From Nemopilema nomurai (Eukaryota > Cnidaria > Scyphozoa > Rhizostomeae > Rhizostomatidae): a stretch of 64,000 nucleotides of DNA. Each line of letters opens with the position of its first letter. Position 1 is the stretch's first letter. The notes beneath the pieces were generated by a model. That model was not told the origin of the DNA. It was given only the letters and a program-made list of their open reading frames with translations, and did no database searches. This document shows positions 37,001 through 48,900 of the stretch, piece by piece. The position numbers and the translations under genes are program-made. The stretch spans positions 2,845,601 through 2,909,600 of the forward strand of contig ML133422.1 in assembly GCA_003864495.1 (NCBI GenBank). Reading direction: 5' to 3'.

Positions 37001-39472
37001 TAATGATAACTATACACAAGATTGATTTGCGATTATTGAATGCAGAATGAGATAGTATTGTTGCATGGTATATAAAGGTGCGAGATTATAAAGCAACGAC
37101 GATGCGGGGCAGAGACTGCGTAGGAATGACCGGATACACAATGGTACAGATAGTCTTAGATAACAGGTTCATCATTTGGTATATCGCTTATGGGTTAAAT
37201 TATCACACGCACATGCAATCTATCACTTATCTCCAAGATTAGGCATAATGTTGATCTTCAATTTGATGTTATAAACAGAGGCTAATGGAGTCAAAACTTT
37301 CCGTCCTTGTGCAGGAAAGTTGAGAATTCGGAAAACAGTCCCTATTTCTTTGCCAGTTTATATCGCCCCCAGATAGAAAAGAAAACACCCTTCAAAATAG
37401 GGAACACAAATGGGAATCCGCCTAAAACCAGGCAGTCGCCAATTAGGTTTTGCACCCTGTCGCTCTGTCATGTTCCACAAAGAGACCAATACCTGGTATT
37501 TTCGTATACGCGTTTCTGCTGTCCAAGGTGTGTCCTCTTTGGCTGCCCAATAAGCTAGACCTGAAAAATCAAGGAAATACTTTTTACTGATGTCCTAGCA
37601 TGATGAAAAAAATACAATTACTAACAAAGTAAACCATGGAACGTTTTGGTCAATTTACACAGTCTTCTGGCATACCCTTAATTTCATCATCCAATGATGT
37701 TGTGAGATCCTTAATTCGTTTTGTAAGGCATTCGAGCTCCTCTTCTAATCCTAGGAAAGAGACAAAGGCAATTAATAGTCTTCAAAAGTATGCTTTACAT
37801 CGTAGAAAACAAAAGCTAAAATTTTACAGAGCTGATATTTGTGAATAAAACTAGAGGATTGTGATTTTAGGACAACACCGTTCTAGAACAGAGTATGATA
37901 GAGTAGGCGGTTCCTTTCGACACCCTCTTTAATCTCCCGAGTACGCTTTAGGTAGGTGATCAGCCATACCCAGGCACCGTGGTCGTAATAATGCCTGCAG
38001 CACAGGCACATGGGTAATGGGAGCAAGCTTTTGCTGCTAAACCCCAAGTAGAAATGCTTCTATTCTTATCAGGAGCACCAATTCTCCTTGGTGGCAATAA
38101 TTCGGACTAAAACGTAGGTGTTTCCCTTAACCCAATGGCGAGTTAAAAGATACCCGGGCTATATCTGATCTGTTCTGAGACCCTTATTTAAAAGTGTTTT
38201 TTCATGTGATTAGGCAAGGCGAAGACTTATGATCCGTTTTGGCTCCAACCCGGGGTAGGTCTGCCTCAGAGAAAGTATTGACAGGGGCGCAACTAGGATA
38301 TTTTAAGGGCAGGGGTTTCGTGGTAGAAATGGGGCATAAAGACATTGGATTTCTATGGGAATAGGGCAAAATTCACTTCCTTGCCAAAACGGGCAGGGGT
38401 TTTAACCCCCCCCCCTTAGATACGCCCCTGATTGAGAAAATATGCACTGACGATTATCCGAATGTGTTTGCACGATGATGTCACTCTGCTTGGCTCTCAG
38501 CTCCAAAATCAGTTGCTGGCACGCCCGTATTCGTTGCTGTACAACATCCGTCTGAAACAGATCAGAATCAATGTTCTTATTACGTTACCTGTTGCATCAG
38601 AGACTGATGTATAACAGAAACTTGCCCTACTCTAATGGGATCCTATTGCCTTTGTACCTTATTCAAAGCGGAGTTTCATATGGGAGTGCAATCTCGCCAT
38701 TCAACACTCATAGGGCGTAAATGTTTGCCTCAGTCTAGGCTGTTAGGGGTGTATCCATCTCGGCAAATAAAAAAAATAAAATTTACAGGGCATCTGGAAC
38801 ATTTCACAGGACAATAAACTTCATTGATTTCAGCCAATATTTGCGACTACGCCTGCAGGCACAAACTTAAAGGTCATTTTTGTCTCTGCATCTAACTTCC
38901 CTTTTAATATTGTTTCTCTTAAACATCAAGCTTTTTAATTGACAAAAAGGGTGTGTCAATTGAATCGTTTAAGGTAGTTTGAGTCAGGCCAGAGTCTTGC
39001 CATCTGAAGCTTGTTAACATTTTACTAATCCGCTGGACCATTCTTCTCTTTGAATCCCAGCACCTGCAGTGTTTGCTTCAACAAGATTTCTTCAAGCCAA
39101 ATTTGTTGTTTTAAAATTCTACTTAGATCTTCATTACGAGCAATATCTTTTACTGCCTGCTTTTAATTGTCTGTTGAAAAAAATGCCAATGCACATTTAT
39201 CTTGGCTAGATAACAGAAGTGATTGCAGCACAGACAAAAAGTAATAATAAATTCATATTATATAGCCTTTTGTGTCATGAAAGGAAAGACTGCACTGTTC
39301 TGAAATAAAGGGTGAGCCCTATGAACCCACAACCGGAAATGCCCAGCTATAAGCAGACCTTTATTAGAAACTTTTCCGTTTCCTCGTTGAAGTTGTTCAT
39401 TGACGTCAGTTCCTCAAGCATGAGTATTTCGTCATCAACCAATCTTATCTCTTCGTTGGTGTCATGGCCCAT
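34073..39472 (-). CDS. Syntaxin (Qa-SNARE) without TM anchor, cysteine-rich tail
   Basis: Nine exons in transcript order: 39472-39359 (ATG directly after the acceptor), 38551-38452, 37750-37676, 37560-37493, 36781-36673, 36285-36208, 35890-35808, 35457-35410, 34228-34073 (stop). They total 831 bp, 276 residues, with every phase matching. The N-terminal half is a three-helix Habc domain (RIRKYQVTALQKAFQEVIHD; NCKKRIARQLEIAG; DEVEEMLERGEFAVFS). The SNARE helix runs through ALKLVESRHADIIRLEKSL and DIQDLFLEMARTIESQG, where the Gln of IESQG is the expected zero-layer Q. Instead of a membrane helix the protein ends in YKRGRMILCCPCPC then LPLCPLL, resembling the palmitoylated cysteine tails of vertebrate STX11 and STX19. 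An in-frame TAG precedes the ATG inside the intron, so the ATG is the likely start behind a non-coding first exon. A strong donor at 40974 could end that exon, but this is unproven. Confidence 0.92.
34415..34680. repeat. Degenerate ACATTACAAA repeat in syntaxin intron
   Basis: Loose tandem of roughly 10-bp words (ACATTACAAA, ACATTGCAAA, ACATAACAA) with a simpler ATTACAAAG part at its left side. It lies in the last syntaxin intron (34229-35409). The remainder of that intron has no supported gene. Confidence 0.8.
38277..38435. mobile_element. 149-bp MITE with TIRs and 5-bp target duplication
   Basis: Element 38282-38430 begins CAGGGGCGCAACTAGGA and ends with the complement of CAGGGGCGTATCTAAGG, 13 of 17 matching. 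It is flanked on both sides by ATTGA (38277-38281 and 38431-38435), a likely 5-bp target site duplication. No coding capacity. It sits in a syntaxin intron, its right TIR about 15 bases from the splice donor of exon 38551-38452. Confidence 0.85.
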
Positions 39473-39673
39473 CTACAAAATGAAATGCCCTTATTGAAAA
39501 GCAGCGTACCCACAACAGGTCAGCGATTTAGTGATGGAAATTACCTCCTATCAAGCTGAAAATTTAGCCAATTGAGAATTTCGAACCCTCAAAATGGGTT
39601 TCTGCATGTGCAGCCCTGCGTTTGATATTTGTTTACGTTTGTTCGTATAAGGCCCCACGAGATTACAGCGATG

Positions 39674-39781
39674 TTAGATACCACGGGAAACTCTTATCAA
39701 GGGATCGATCTTTCTAAATATCTTTAGGCTTGATTTGAAATGGAAGTAGAAGCACCGATAAATGTTTCCCGTGGTATCTAA
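39674..39781. repeat. Perfect 18-bp inverted repeat, 72-bp spacer
   Basis: TTAGATACCACGGGAAAC at 39674-39691 and its exact complement at 39764-39781. It may be a tiny foldback element or the stem of a transcribed hairpin. It lies just upstream of the first coding syntaxin exon. I see no clear target duplication. Confidence 0.9.
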
Positions 39782-42700
39782 TACCAGACTAAATGTAATT
39801 TCGGTATAAATTGATTCCTCTTTACGTTACTGGAAACTTTAAGACAATTTAGTCAATCCGAATACGGGACAAATTTTACTAGAACATTTAAAGCCACTTT
39901 CTGATGTCACCTGTTTGTGAAGGGCCTCCCATGCAAAGACAACAAATTAGAGCTTTAAAAAAAAAACACATGAACAACAAACAGGTTTGTGTTGACTAAA
40001 AGCACGTGAAAATACCTGCAGAGTTTGATGGAAATTTTGCAGTCTGTCCTTCATCATGCTTGCTGGTAAAATTCACTCAAATTCTACAAGTCGACAATTT
40101 CATTTGTGAGGGCTATTCCTGTGTACGCTTACTGTATGAACAGTTGTCTGATTCTCCATTCAACCAGACAGAAAATGCCAATATTACTCTTGGACTCGGC
40201 GAGCAAGCGAACAACACAAGACGATCTCAAAACACCTGTCTCAATTCGAAGAACGATAATTTTCCGTTGATTTCCAGCCAGTGCAGTTTATATTCTTTTG
40301 TAAGCACGCTTTTTCGCAACTGGTGTCCAAGCTAGGCACGTGAAAATCTTCCTATTTTATCAAAGGCAGTCAGTCGTGACTGAGAGGTAGAGTGTGGTTT
40401 CGGCAGAGTCGAATCTAGAAACATCCCCGAAGAGGCCACTTTTTGTTCTGAGGGATCCACTGTTTTACTTGTTGCTCTCTATAGTGGCCGCTTGATTCAT
40501 TTACTTTATTAATTCATTTATTTACTATTGATTGATTTGCCAATAATTCGACTTCTTGCCGGATTATAGTTTCATATGATAGTTAATTACAGGACCCTAG
40601 TGAGAACAGTATGGGACAGGGGGCACACGAGCCGGGGGTTTGCTCCCCTCAGTTTCCTGCGAAGCGAAAAGGTCAAATCTGCAATAAATAGTGAGGATAG
40701 GGGTATGATGGAAGATGCTGTTTAACCAAAAAATGATTACGAACTCGAGCACAGAAACATTTTCTCAGCAAACAAATTAATGACCTGTTACGTCAATTAT
40801 GATGGTTGCTGAAAATCTGCTCATTACATCGCAAATTGAAATCAGAGCACTAAAAAAACATTCTTAAATACAATCAAATCAGCTGACGAACACATGAAAA
40901 AATTTAAGATGGAGCTCTCAAAGCAATGTGCCTGTTTGGCGTGATTCGATGATATTCTTCTTCGTTTACTCACCATGTGCTCGATAAAAGTAAATAAATC
41001 ATGATAAAAGGAGTGGTTAAAACCAAAACATGGCCTAGGCCGCCTAGTGATGGGCTTGAAATAGATGACTTTCTGAACACCGGCGGTGTAAGCAACACAG
41101 CAACTAGGGAGCGACCATTTGCAATCAACGGCTTCAAAGATCACGCGAATCTACTGCAATTAGAAAGCATTTCCGACCAGTTTACCCGCAACTTTTTGCA
41201 CATTTCGAGTTACATACTCAAGGTTTAATTATCAAGCCATGCCCTCGAAACCTTGTTTTAACCTTGTGGTATATAGTATAAGGCAACGATTCGAATGTTG
41301 GTAAAAAAGTTTTCCAGTTATTAATTGCACGATGTATGTGACCAAGGATTGATCTGACGAAGATGAAATCCCTTGATGCGAACCCGCCTACCTAAATGAG
41401 GCCATTTCTACAAAGGAGGATAAATAAATCTTGATTGAATATAGATTGGCTGCGCATCTAGTCTTCTTTATTTGGCCCCGGAAAAAGCAGACAGAGATGT
41501 CAAAGTGAAAAGCCAAAGAACATTGAAAATATTTCGAAACAGACACATTATGGGTATATCAAATGATGTTGATATGATGTTTACTATGAAAAAGCAATGC
41601 TGATGATAAAAGTGATGCCTACACGAGAAAAGAACAGAGGAAGGGGGAGCTTTGAAAATGCTCCAAAAGGACGCACAATGCGTTTGAACGTGTTTACTGA
41701 TATGTGAATTTTTCAGGGGTGTACTCGCCAACTGGCCATTGGATAGACCTTTTCCCAATCTTACAAAAGAGCCTCCTTCGCTGAAATGTAGCCCTCTTGC
41801 AAGCTATGGGACCATCCTTTTTTAAGTTCACTATAAGTGTTTATTTGAAATAACAGATAATTTGTGCTATACATGAAATGTTGGCAAAAGTCGAATGATG
41901 GAAATTAAACACATTCTTAACTCTCTAGCCACACCAATGAATTCCCCGTGACGTTTTCGGTTCTGCGTGGCCGGTTGATCATTCTGAACCAATCAACCAC
42001 TGGCATTGTTTGTCAGTGCATGTCCCCAGCCCCTCTGCTCCCATTGGGGCATGGGACAGCTTTCCTTGTTGTCCTCGTTACGCAGACGCCCTTAATGACA
42101 ACGTGAAGTGGTAAAAACAATAATAAATGAAATAAAATTAAGAATTTAAGAAAGAAGCAAAAAGCTGAAAAATGAACTACCCTAGATTTCAGACTCACTT
42201 TTTAAAAAATGAAATATCAATTATTATTATTCTCTATTACTTTACATGGGCTCCGACGCAGGTTGGAAAGTGGCCAAGGGAGATTTTAATAATCATAACA
42301 AAAGATGTTTAAAAAAGCTCTATTGATTTACAAAAAAGTGAGGGGTCCATGACCCCCCTCCCCCGGCCCCCTTCGTCGGAGGCCCTGCTTTATATATAGT
42401 GAGTCTGGCAGCCGGGGTGAAAATAAACAAACTCGAAGGAAGAAACTGCTGCCAAACTAAACATACGTCATTGGAGGTTTCCTGAGGCAGATGGCTGCAA
42501 AGTTTCTAGACAGCCCAAAAAACCTGTCTGGTTTCTGTCACGAAATCTCACTTCAAGTCATGCAAGCACAAAAACCGCTTTCTGCAAGCACGAAGTTGGT
42601 CACGTATTGCAGTAGCCGGCACGAACTGACCCCAAGCAAACATAAGAAACGATTTTGAAAGCCTAACAAACAGAAAGCAATGCATCACCCTGAGGATAAA

Positions 42701-45700
42701 GCTTTCGCGGTTGGCGAATGCATTTCCTGGTGATTTCGTGCATCTGTCTGTTTCCATGACTTGGAAATGTGGCGTTCATTGCCAAAAAGGCTGGTGAAAA
42801 ATCGTGACGTTATGTCCAATTCCATTTCATACGTTGAAAAATTTAATAGACAAGAACAGACATCAGCTTGGCTTTTTATTGCTATAGCTTTTCCATCGAA
42901 TAGCAAAAGAGGCGATTTTCAAACTAGTGTGAAACAATCAAACTTGAAAAGACAGAGAAGGTATGACTTCCATAGACTCTTGCGTCTGGATCCTGCGGTT
43001 GCGTCTAACCAGCTCTTGCGTTGTTTCTCTACTTCTATTTAAGGGTAGAATCACGTGACATACGCATCAAAATCTAAATTTCTATCCAAACATACACTCT
43101 TTCTGTCCGTGGACACCAGTTCTAAACATTGCAAAATTATTGGCCTAACTTAGGACACGTTAAGGCTGGTATTGCCAAACCTTCACTAATTTATTTGCAA
43201 ACATAGGCTAGAATATTTACCTAAAATCATTTCTTTTTCATGACCTTCGGTTCGCACCCATTAGATCTTCGGATAAGTTGTCATAATTATAAAAATTATG
43301 AATTGTATTAATGAATCAGAAGTTGAATTATTTGCTTCTTGTATGAATAGGTCTCTTTGACGTAGGTTTTATGTCGTATTGTTTCAAGTAACTGTACTCA
43401 AATGAAAATTGCGACGGTTATCAAAAAAGCCCTGGGAAGTTTGCCAGGTGATCTATCAAGTAAATTACTTCGCTGTTGGCTACCGTGGAAAATAGAAACA
43501 GTTTCGGCTTCATAGATGATTCCTCTCAACATGTGACCAGTTTGGCATGATCAAAGGAAATGTGGCGTCCTTTTAAGGTAACATGAGGCAGCATTGGCAA
43601 AGAACTTTTTCAGCGTTGAAGGAATAAAATTGTGCTTTATAGATGTTCAGAAATCATTTGAAAATATTGTGTTGAAAATTTCGTGTGAATAATCCAAGTA
43701 CTTATTTAGTGAGGGTTGGGTATTGACATTTCATCAGTATTTGAGCATCGAGCAACGCTTGATGGTTAGTCGATCAAAATGTCAATCTTTCCATCAGACC
43801 ACGCCCCTTTTGAAAAACATCCGAAAATAGAAAAAATGAAGAGCGTACATTGGGGTTATTAAGGTTAAGGACACAATCGTGATGGCCCTACTTTTCAACA
43901 TTTAAGATGAAGTGCCACTTTACCACCCACAAAAGTGCTCCTCGTGCGGACTTTTTCCAGGGGAGGGGGAAGGGGGTTGCTTAAATTGCGGTGATCGCAA
44001 TTGAGACTGCTGGCATCATAGGAAAGAAAGGGGCATGGGATCGAATGTGGTCATTTTCGCTAATGTTATCATTTCATCATGATTTAATCTAATGCTAGCT
44101 GCCCCCCACTTTTGCAAGGAGGGGGTCCACGGAGCCCCCCTTAGACTGCGCCTATGCATATGCCCTCTATGTTATTGGTGCTATCTTTATCCCTGTTTGG
44201 TAAAGTGGAAGAATGCACCGGTGTTGCAAATACCTAGGTAGACATCAATGCTGCGGGTAACATTTAGGCCTAGTCAGTTGGCCTGGATAGCTTGCCAGTG
44301 AAAAGAGAGGCTACAAAAAGAGGGCGTTCTTAACATGCAGCTTTGTACTAGTTCCAGATTCTACGTCTCTAAACTAACCAGTTCTATACATAATTACTAC
44401 CAACATTTTTAAGATGGTTCAAAGAATTTTTTTAACAGCTCCGACTACATGAGCTTGCAAATCGCTACACAACTCGGTGAGAAAATATCAAAGCAGTAAA
44501 AGAATTCAGAGCCATTTCAGCTACAAGAAAAGGAATTGAACAAGTCGGCAATGGATCATAAATCACTGGAATTATGGAGACGTGGGGGGAGGGGTCATTG
44601 CTAAAAACGGGTTTTCTGAGGGCTATATTAGAGTTGGTTGAAATTCAAACTTATCAACATTCATTGGTAAATTTAAAGATACTTATATTGAGCTTCACTC
44701 ACCATATAGAAGACTGGGCGATGGAGAAATACGTTATATTGAAAAAAATTTGAGATCATTAGAAGCAGGGGCAATGATGGCCTAGCAAATTAAGGTAAAA
44801 TCAGAGCTCCTTTACGTAGCCAAGCCAGAGTTTTCACGGCTTCATGGATGATCGTAAAGGTAGTATGAACTGGAAATCGACCACTGCCAGTTAAGTAATA
44901 AACAATGGATCGATTGGAAGACAGTTGATATTTAGAAGAAGGGGGGACACCTTTACTTGTAGCTTAAAAAGGCATCTATTCTTCGTCATTTTGAAAGTAA
45001 CAGAAAACTAAGAGGAACTATCCCAGTTGATAACGCAAAGGCTTTTACGGCAGATCAAGATCAATGATGATGTAAAAAGATACATGAAATTAAAACTCAG
45101 CGAAAAACTAAACTCTAGTTGACGTATGCATGTCGAAGTATGAAGAGTATGTCATAAACTCATTTTCGTAAGAAGGACGCAAGATGTCATGTACTGAACG
45201 CAATCATGCTAATCAATTCAATTCAATCAATTCAAGGTTCCTGCCTCGAGATCAAACTTTGATTCCAACCGAGGCTGGTGCTGATCATGGACATTTCTTC
45301 TTGCGAAAATGATAGTAATCAGTGTAAAATAAATAGTTTGCAAACATTTAATTACATTGATCTAAGTTAGACTAAAGTAGTGTGTGTATTAGCCTACTGT
45401 CTGCGAATATGTGTAAGTCTGTGCATATAATCTCGCTGGTTTGAATACAAAATAAACTCATTTGGACTTGAAATGTACAAGGGATTAGAAATCGTCGGTT
45501 GAGTCCCGTGACACGTGATGAAGCTCAAGGTCGACTTGCGTGATGCGATATCGAAATCATGGATGTTCCTTACCCGACTGTTTGTGGATTTAAACTTTAC
45601 AAAATCACTGGACGATAAAAGACAAATTTACAATAAGAAAACACTTCAAAATTATTCTAAGTAAAATTTGCGCAAAACTCATTCTGCAAAAGTCGTTGTT

Positions 45701-45901
45701 TCAACGATTAAACAGGCAAATTCCGCCCTAGCGAAGCCTTCAAGCGCAGAAATGCTAGACAGTATTAGGGGCTTGAAATGTAATTTGGTCATAGAATTTT
45801 TCATTTTACATTCTCAAGAATGTGCCAATTAAAACCCAGAGAACATGCCAACGAGTGTGCAGCATTCCCATTCAGCAGAAAGGTGTGCTCAGAGACAGGA
45901 C
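39782..45901. other. 6-kb region without a supported gene
   Basis: Open frames at 40006-40335 (+), 41001-41228 (+), 40842-41144 (-), 41468-41758 (-) and 42761-43042 (+) have no recognisable domain, and most overlap on opposite strands. A minus-strand GTGAGT donor after 40974 could close a non-coding first exon of syntaxin. G/C-rich blocks near 42340, 43960 and 44100 resemble ends of old repeats. The last few hundred bases should be the 3' flank of the AHR-type gene. Confidence 0.5.
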
Positions 45902-48900
45902 TCATGGCTTCAGAATGGTGTCTATTGTTCTGGTGATTGTCGCAGTGAACACTTGCAGCACCTGCGCGAAGGAGTTCTTGACGTCATCAATATTAGCAAC
46001 ATCCTTACTGATCACAACCTTCTCTCTCTCCCTTTGCTCTGAGTCTTTAGGCGGCTCTGTTGGTTCAGCCTCTCTTTCGTTATTCCTATTTACAGCGCAT
46101 TCCAGCTCACGTTCGAGTCGGCCTGCAACTCTATCTTGCCTCGGTTCCTCCTTCAAGCCAAGAATAGTGCTAATGTAGAATCCTTTATTTGAGTCCCTTT
46201 TTGGAGGTGACAGTCTAGACGGGGAAATGCCCCTCTTTACGGAAACCCCATTCACCGACGCGATTCGCGAAGTAATACAGGACTTCATGTCTTTTTGCAA
46301 GGGGTCAGAGGCGAGAGCGCGTCCAGTCGAGAATGGCCTATGACCTGTGAACCGCGATGATAAAAACTTCGCTTGCAATATTTCTTCTGCCGCGTCATCT
46401 CTGCTAGAAGATCTGCCGAACACCTCTTCGCCATCAAAATCGTAACGAGACCCGTCGGGTCTGTTATGCATCTCGCCCGCTTTGACGCTCAATCCGTTGG
46501 CGAACTGACGCTCTATACCACGTATGACGCCATTACCGGCATAAAATGTCCGTGCACCGGTTCCCGAGGAGTGATTCCGGTCCACAGAAAAGGCCGGAAT
46601 GCTTCGTCGATTGTCAGCGCTGACTTCGCGGGCCCATTGGATATGACCCATTCTGTCACTCCTTTCGTCTGAGCTTGAATCCGATTCGCTGTCATTAGTT
46701 GAGTAAAATTTGTCCACCAGCTTCTTCTGTGTTTCTTTTAGCTGCATCAAAATCTTCGCACTTGAATGAATGTCATCTGTTGGTTGGTAGCTGTACCTAG
46801 GACAGAAAATTTCACACATTAATTTCGGACCTGTTTCAGCATCAAAGAGAATCAGCAAGGTAGAAGTCACAACCAGTTCTTCTGAATCATCAACGATGTT
46901 AAATTATCAAGCAAAATCTAACACTATATTTTAGATTATTAAGTTCCTAAATATTTTAATACAACTAATAATTTTGCTTAACACTGGAAAAAATAATTTC
47001 AAGACGGAGGAAGCTGATGAGAAAAAGTGAAACTTAGAATGCATTTATGAGTATACCTGTGAGAAAGCGAAATCTAACGGTATTGCATTATAACCCTTAT
47101 ACGAATAACCTCGTCAATGGACTTACCCATTTTGGCTCTTGCTAAAAATTTGTCCGTCATAACGAGGCTGTTTGCGTCCATTGGTGACGTCAAAACTATC
47201 AGGACTTGCATCCGCACTTGCTGAGCGCTTGATACCTCGGGGCGAACTTGCATCGGAAATAGGCGAGTTAGAAAGACTGGAAGATCGTGGCCCCCAGCCA
47301 TTTGTATATCGCACGGGCCCGTCTCTGTAGTAGTCGTTTATTAGCCGGGGGTAAGATGCCCCAATGCGCGCCTCTAAACCAGCACCGTATGAAGACTCCA
47401 TGCGGCCGTTTATGCCGAGATGTCGGTTGTAAGGGTATGGTTGGGTTTGATTCAAAATCCGGCCATCAGTCTCGTTTTGAGGAATGGGTATTGGAGCAAT
47501 GTGCGGTCGCAGCCGAGGCTCAATATGAAGGCCGACCATTTTAACGTTGGGTCTGAAAAAGAGTTTGAATACAAATTCAGGCCTTTAGAAGGGTCATTGG
47601 AGTACATCATTGAGACTCTCTTTCAGCATTACTTGGGTCGGAAATTGATCTATGTTTAAAGGTTGCAGATACTGCGTACATTTTCAAGAGCCTAAAAATT
47701 CGCAAACAATACAGGGATTAGAGCTTGAATTATAGAAAGTATAAACCAATGCTAAAGATTAATTCAATCGTGACATCTCTGTGAATAAACCTTTTTTGCT
47801 TATAAGGGCCTAAAAGTACTCTGATCATAAACTAAAGGGGCGGTGTCCCACGAGATTAGCAAGGCCTTGGACGCTGCAATGAAAGAGATTTCTTGCTTTC
47901 AAATATTCCGACGTAGAATGATGACGTAGAATGATGACGTGGGGAATAGAGGCCAACTGCTTACCCATTGGGCTCATCTTCTGCGCAAGATCTGGCCTCG
48001 TCGAACGTCTCCGAAACAAGTTCGGTCGGATCAAATCTGGAGCTGGTTGAAGGGCTTCCGAAGGCAATCAGAGTATTCAACGTTCTCTGCTCCTTGCCCT
48101 CTTGAATAGTGGAACGTCTCACGTGGCCGCTAAATTGGAATGCCTGCAACGAACACGTTTATTCATGATTCTAAACACGTGACTCTTGATAGTGTTTTGC
48201 CGAATCAGGTTTAAGACTAACTGGAACACTCAATTTACACGGCAAAGCTCCCAGTCTTACGCAAAGCCAAAAAGATTATCTCTCGCAAAACAATAACTGC
48301 AATAAAAGCTCTTTTAAGATTGGATACAATACGCTCTTTCTCCAAAATTCAATTCAAGTGGCGATTCAACATCTAATAACCCCTGCTAATTTGATTCGTT
48401 TCCATAAAGCAGGCATAGTACGTGTTTGGAAGTTGCCTAGAGGTATCATGCTAAAAATTGATCATCATAACAAATCTACACGAATACTGGGCTGCAGAGA
48501 AACTTTCAATTGCGACTTGAACTGGGGTTGGTGGATAGCAAACGAGATCTCACCTGGAAGGCTGTATAGAAGCGACTGCTGCAGCTGAAAGCGCACTTCA
48601 TACGGCAAACAAAGCGACGACCGTGAACAAGTGGGTTTCCTGTAGAGAGACAGACAACAAGCTCAACATAGAGAGAGAGAGAACGCGGTGATGCTGGACA
48701 GAGGCAAGAGCGTGGAATACAAGGAATTCTATTCAACAATTAGCAGTTGGGTGAATTTAGCTAGTACAGGGAAGGGTGTACTTTCCATGGAGACCTAGTG
48801 CCTCAAAAATGACGTACTGTTTTCGTTCACAATAGTAGAAAGGCTTTTGTAGAGAGTGAAGCAATGTTTCCATCCGACAACAGGGTACTGCAAGTCAAAG

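Noticed and set aside
37307..37558. Plus-strand frame containing LRIRKT, similar to the syntaxin LRIRKTQ motif
   Set aside because: All other syntaxin exons are on the minus strand, and the true exon with RIRKYQ in correct phase is at 37560-37493.
40842..41228. Overlapping frames on both strands with a GTGAGT donor
   Set aside because: Possibly a non-coding first exon of syntaxin, but no domain, no acceptor partner and no linking evidence; not called as a gene.
46373..46672. Plus-strand open frame over the last AHR exon
   Set aside because: Shadow of the long minus-strand coding exon, which continues a phase-consistent gene.
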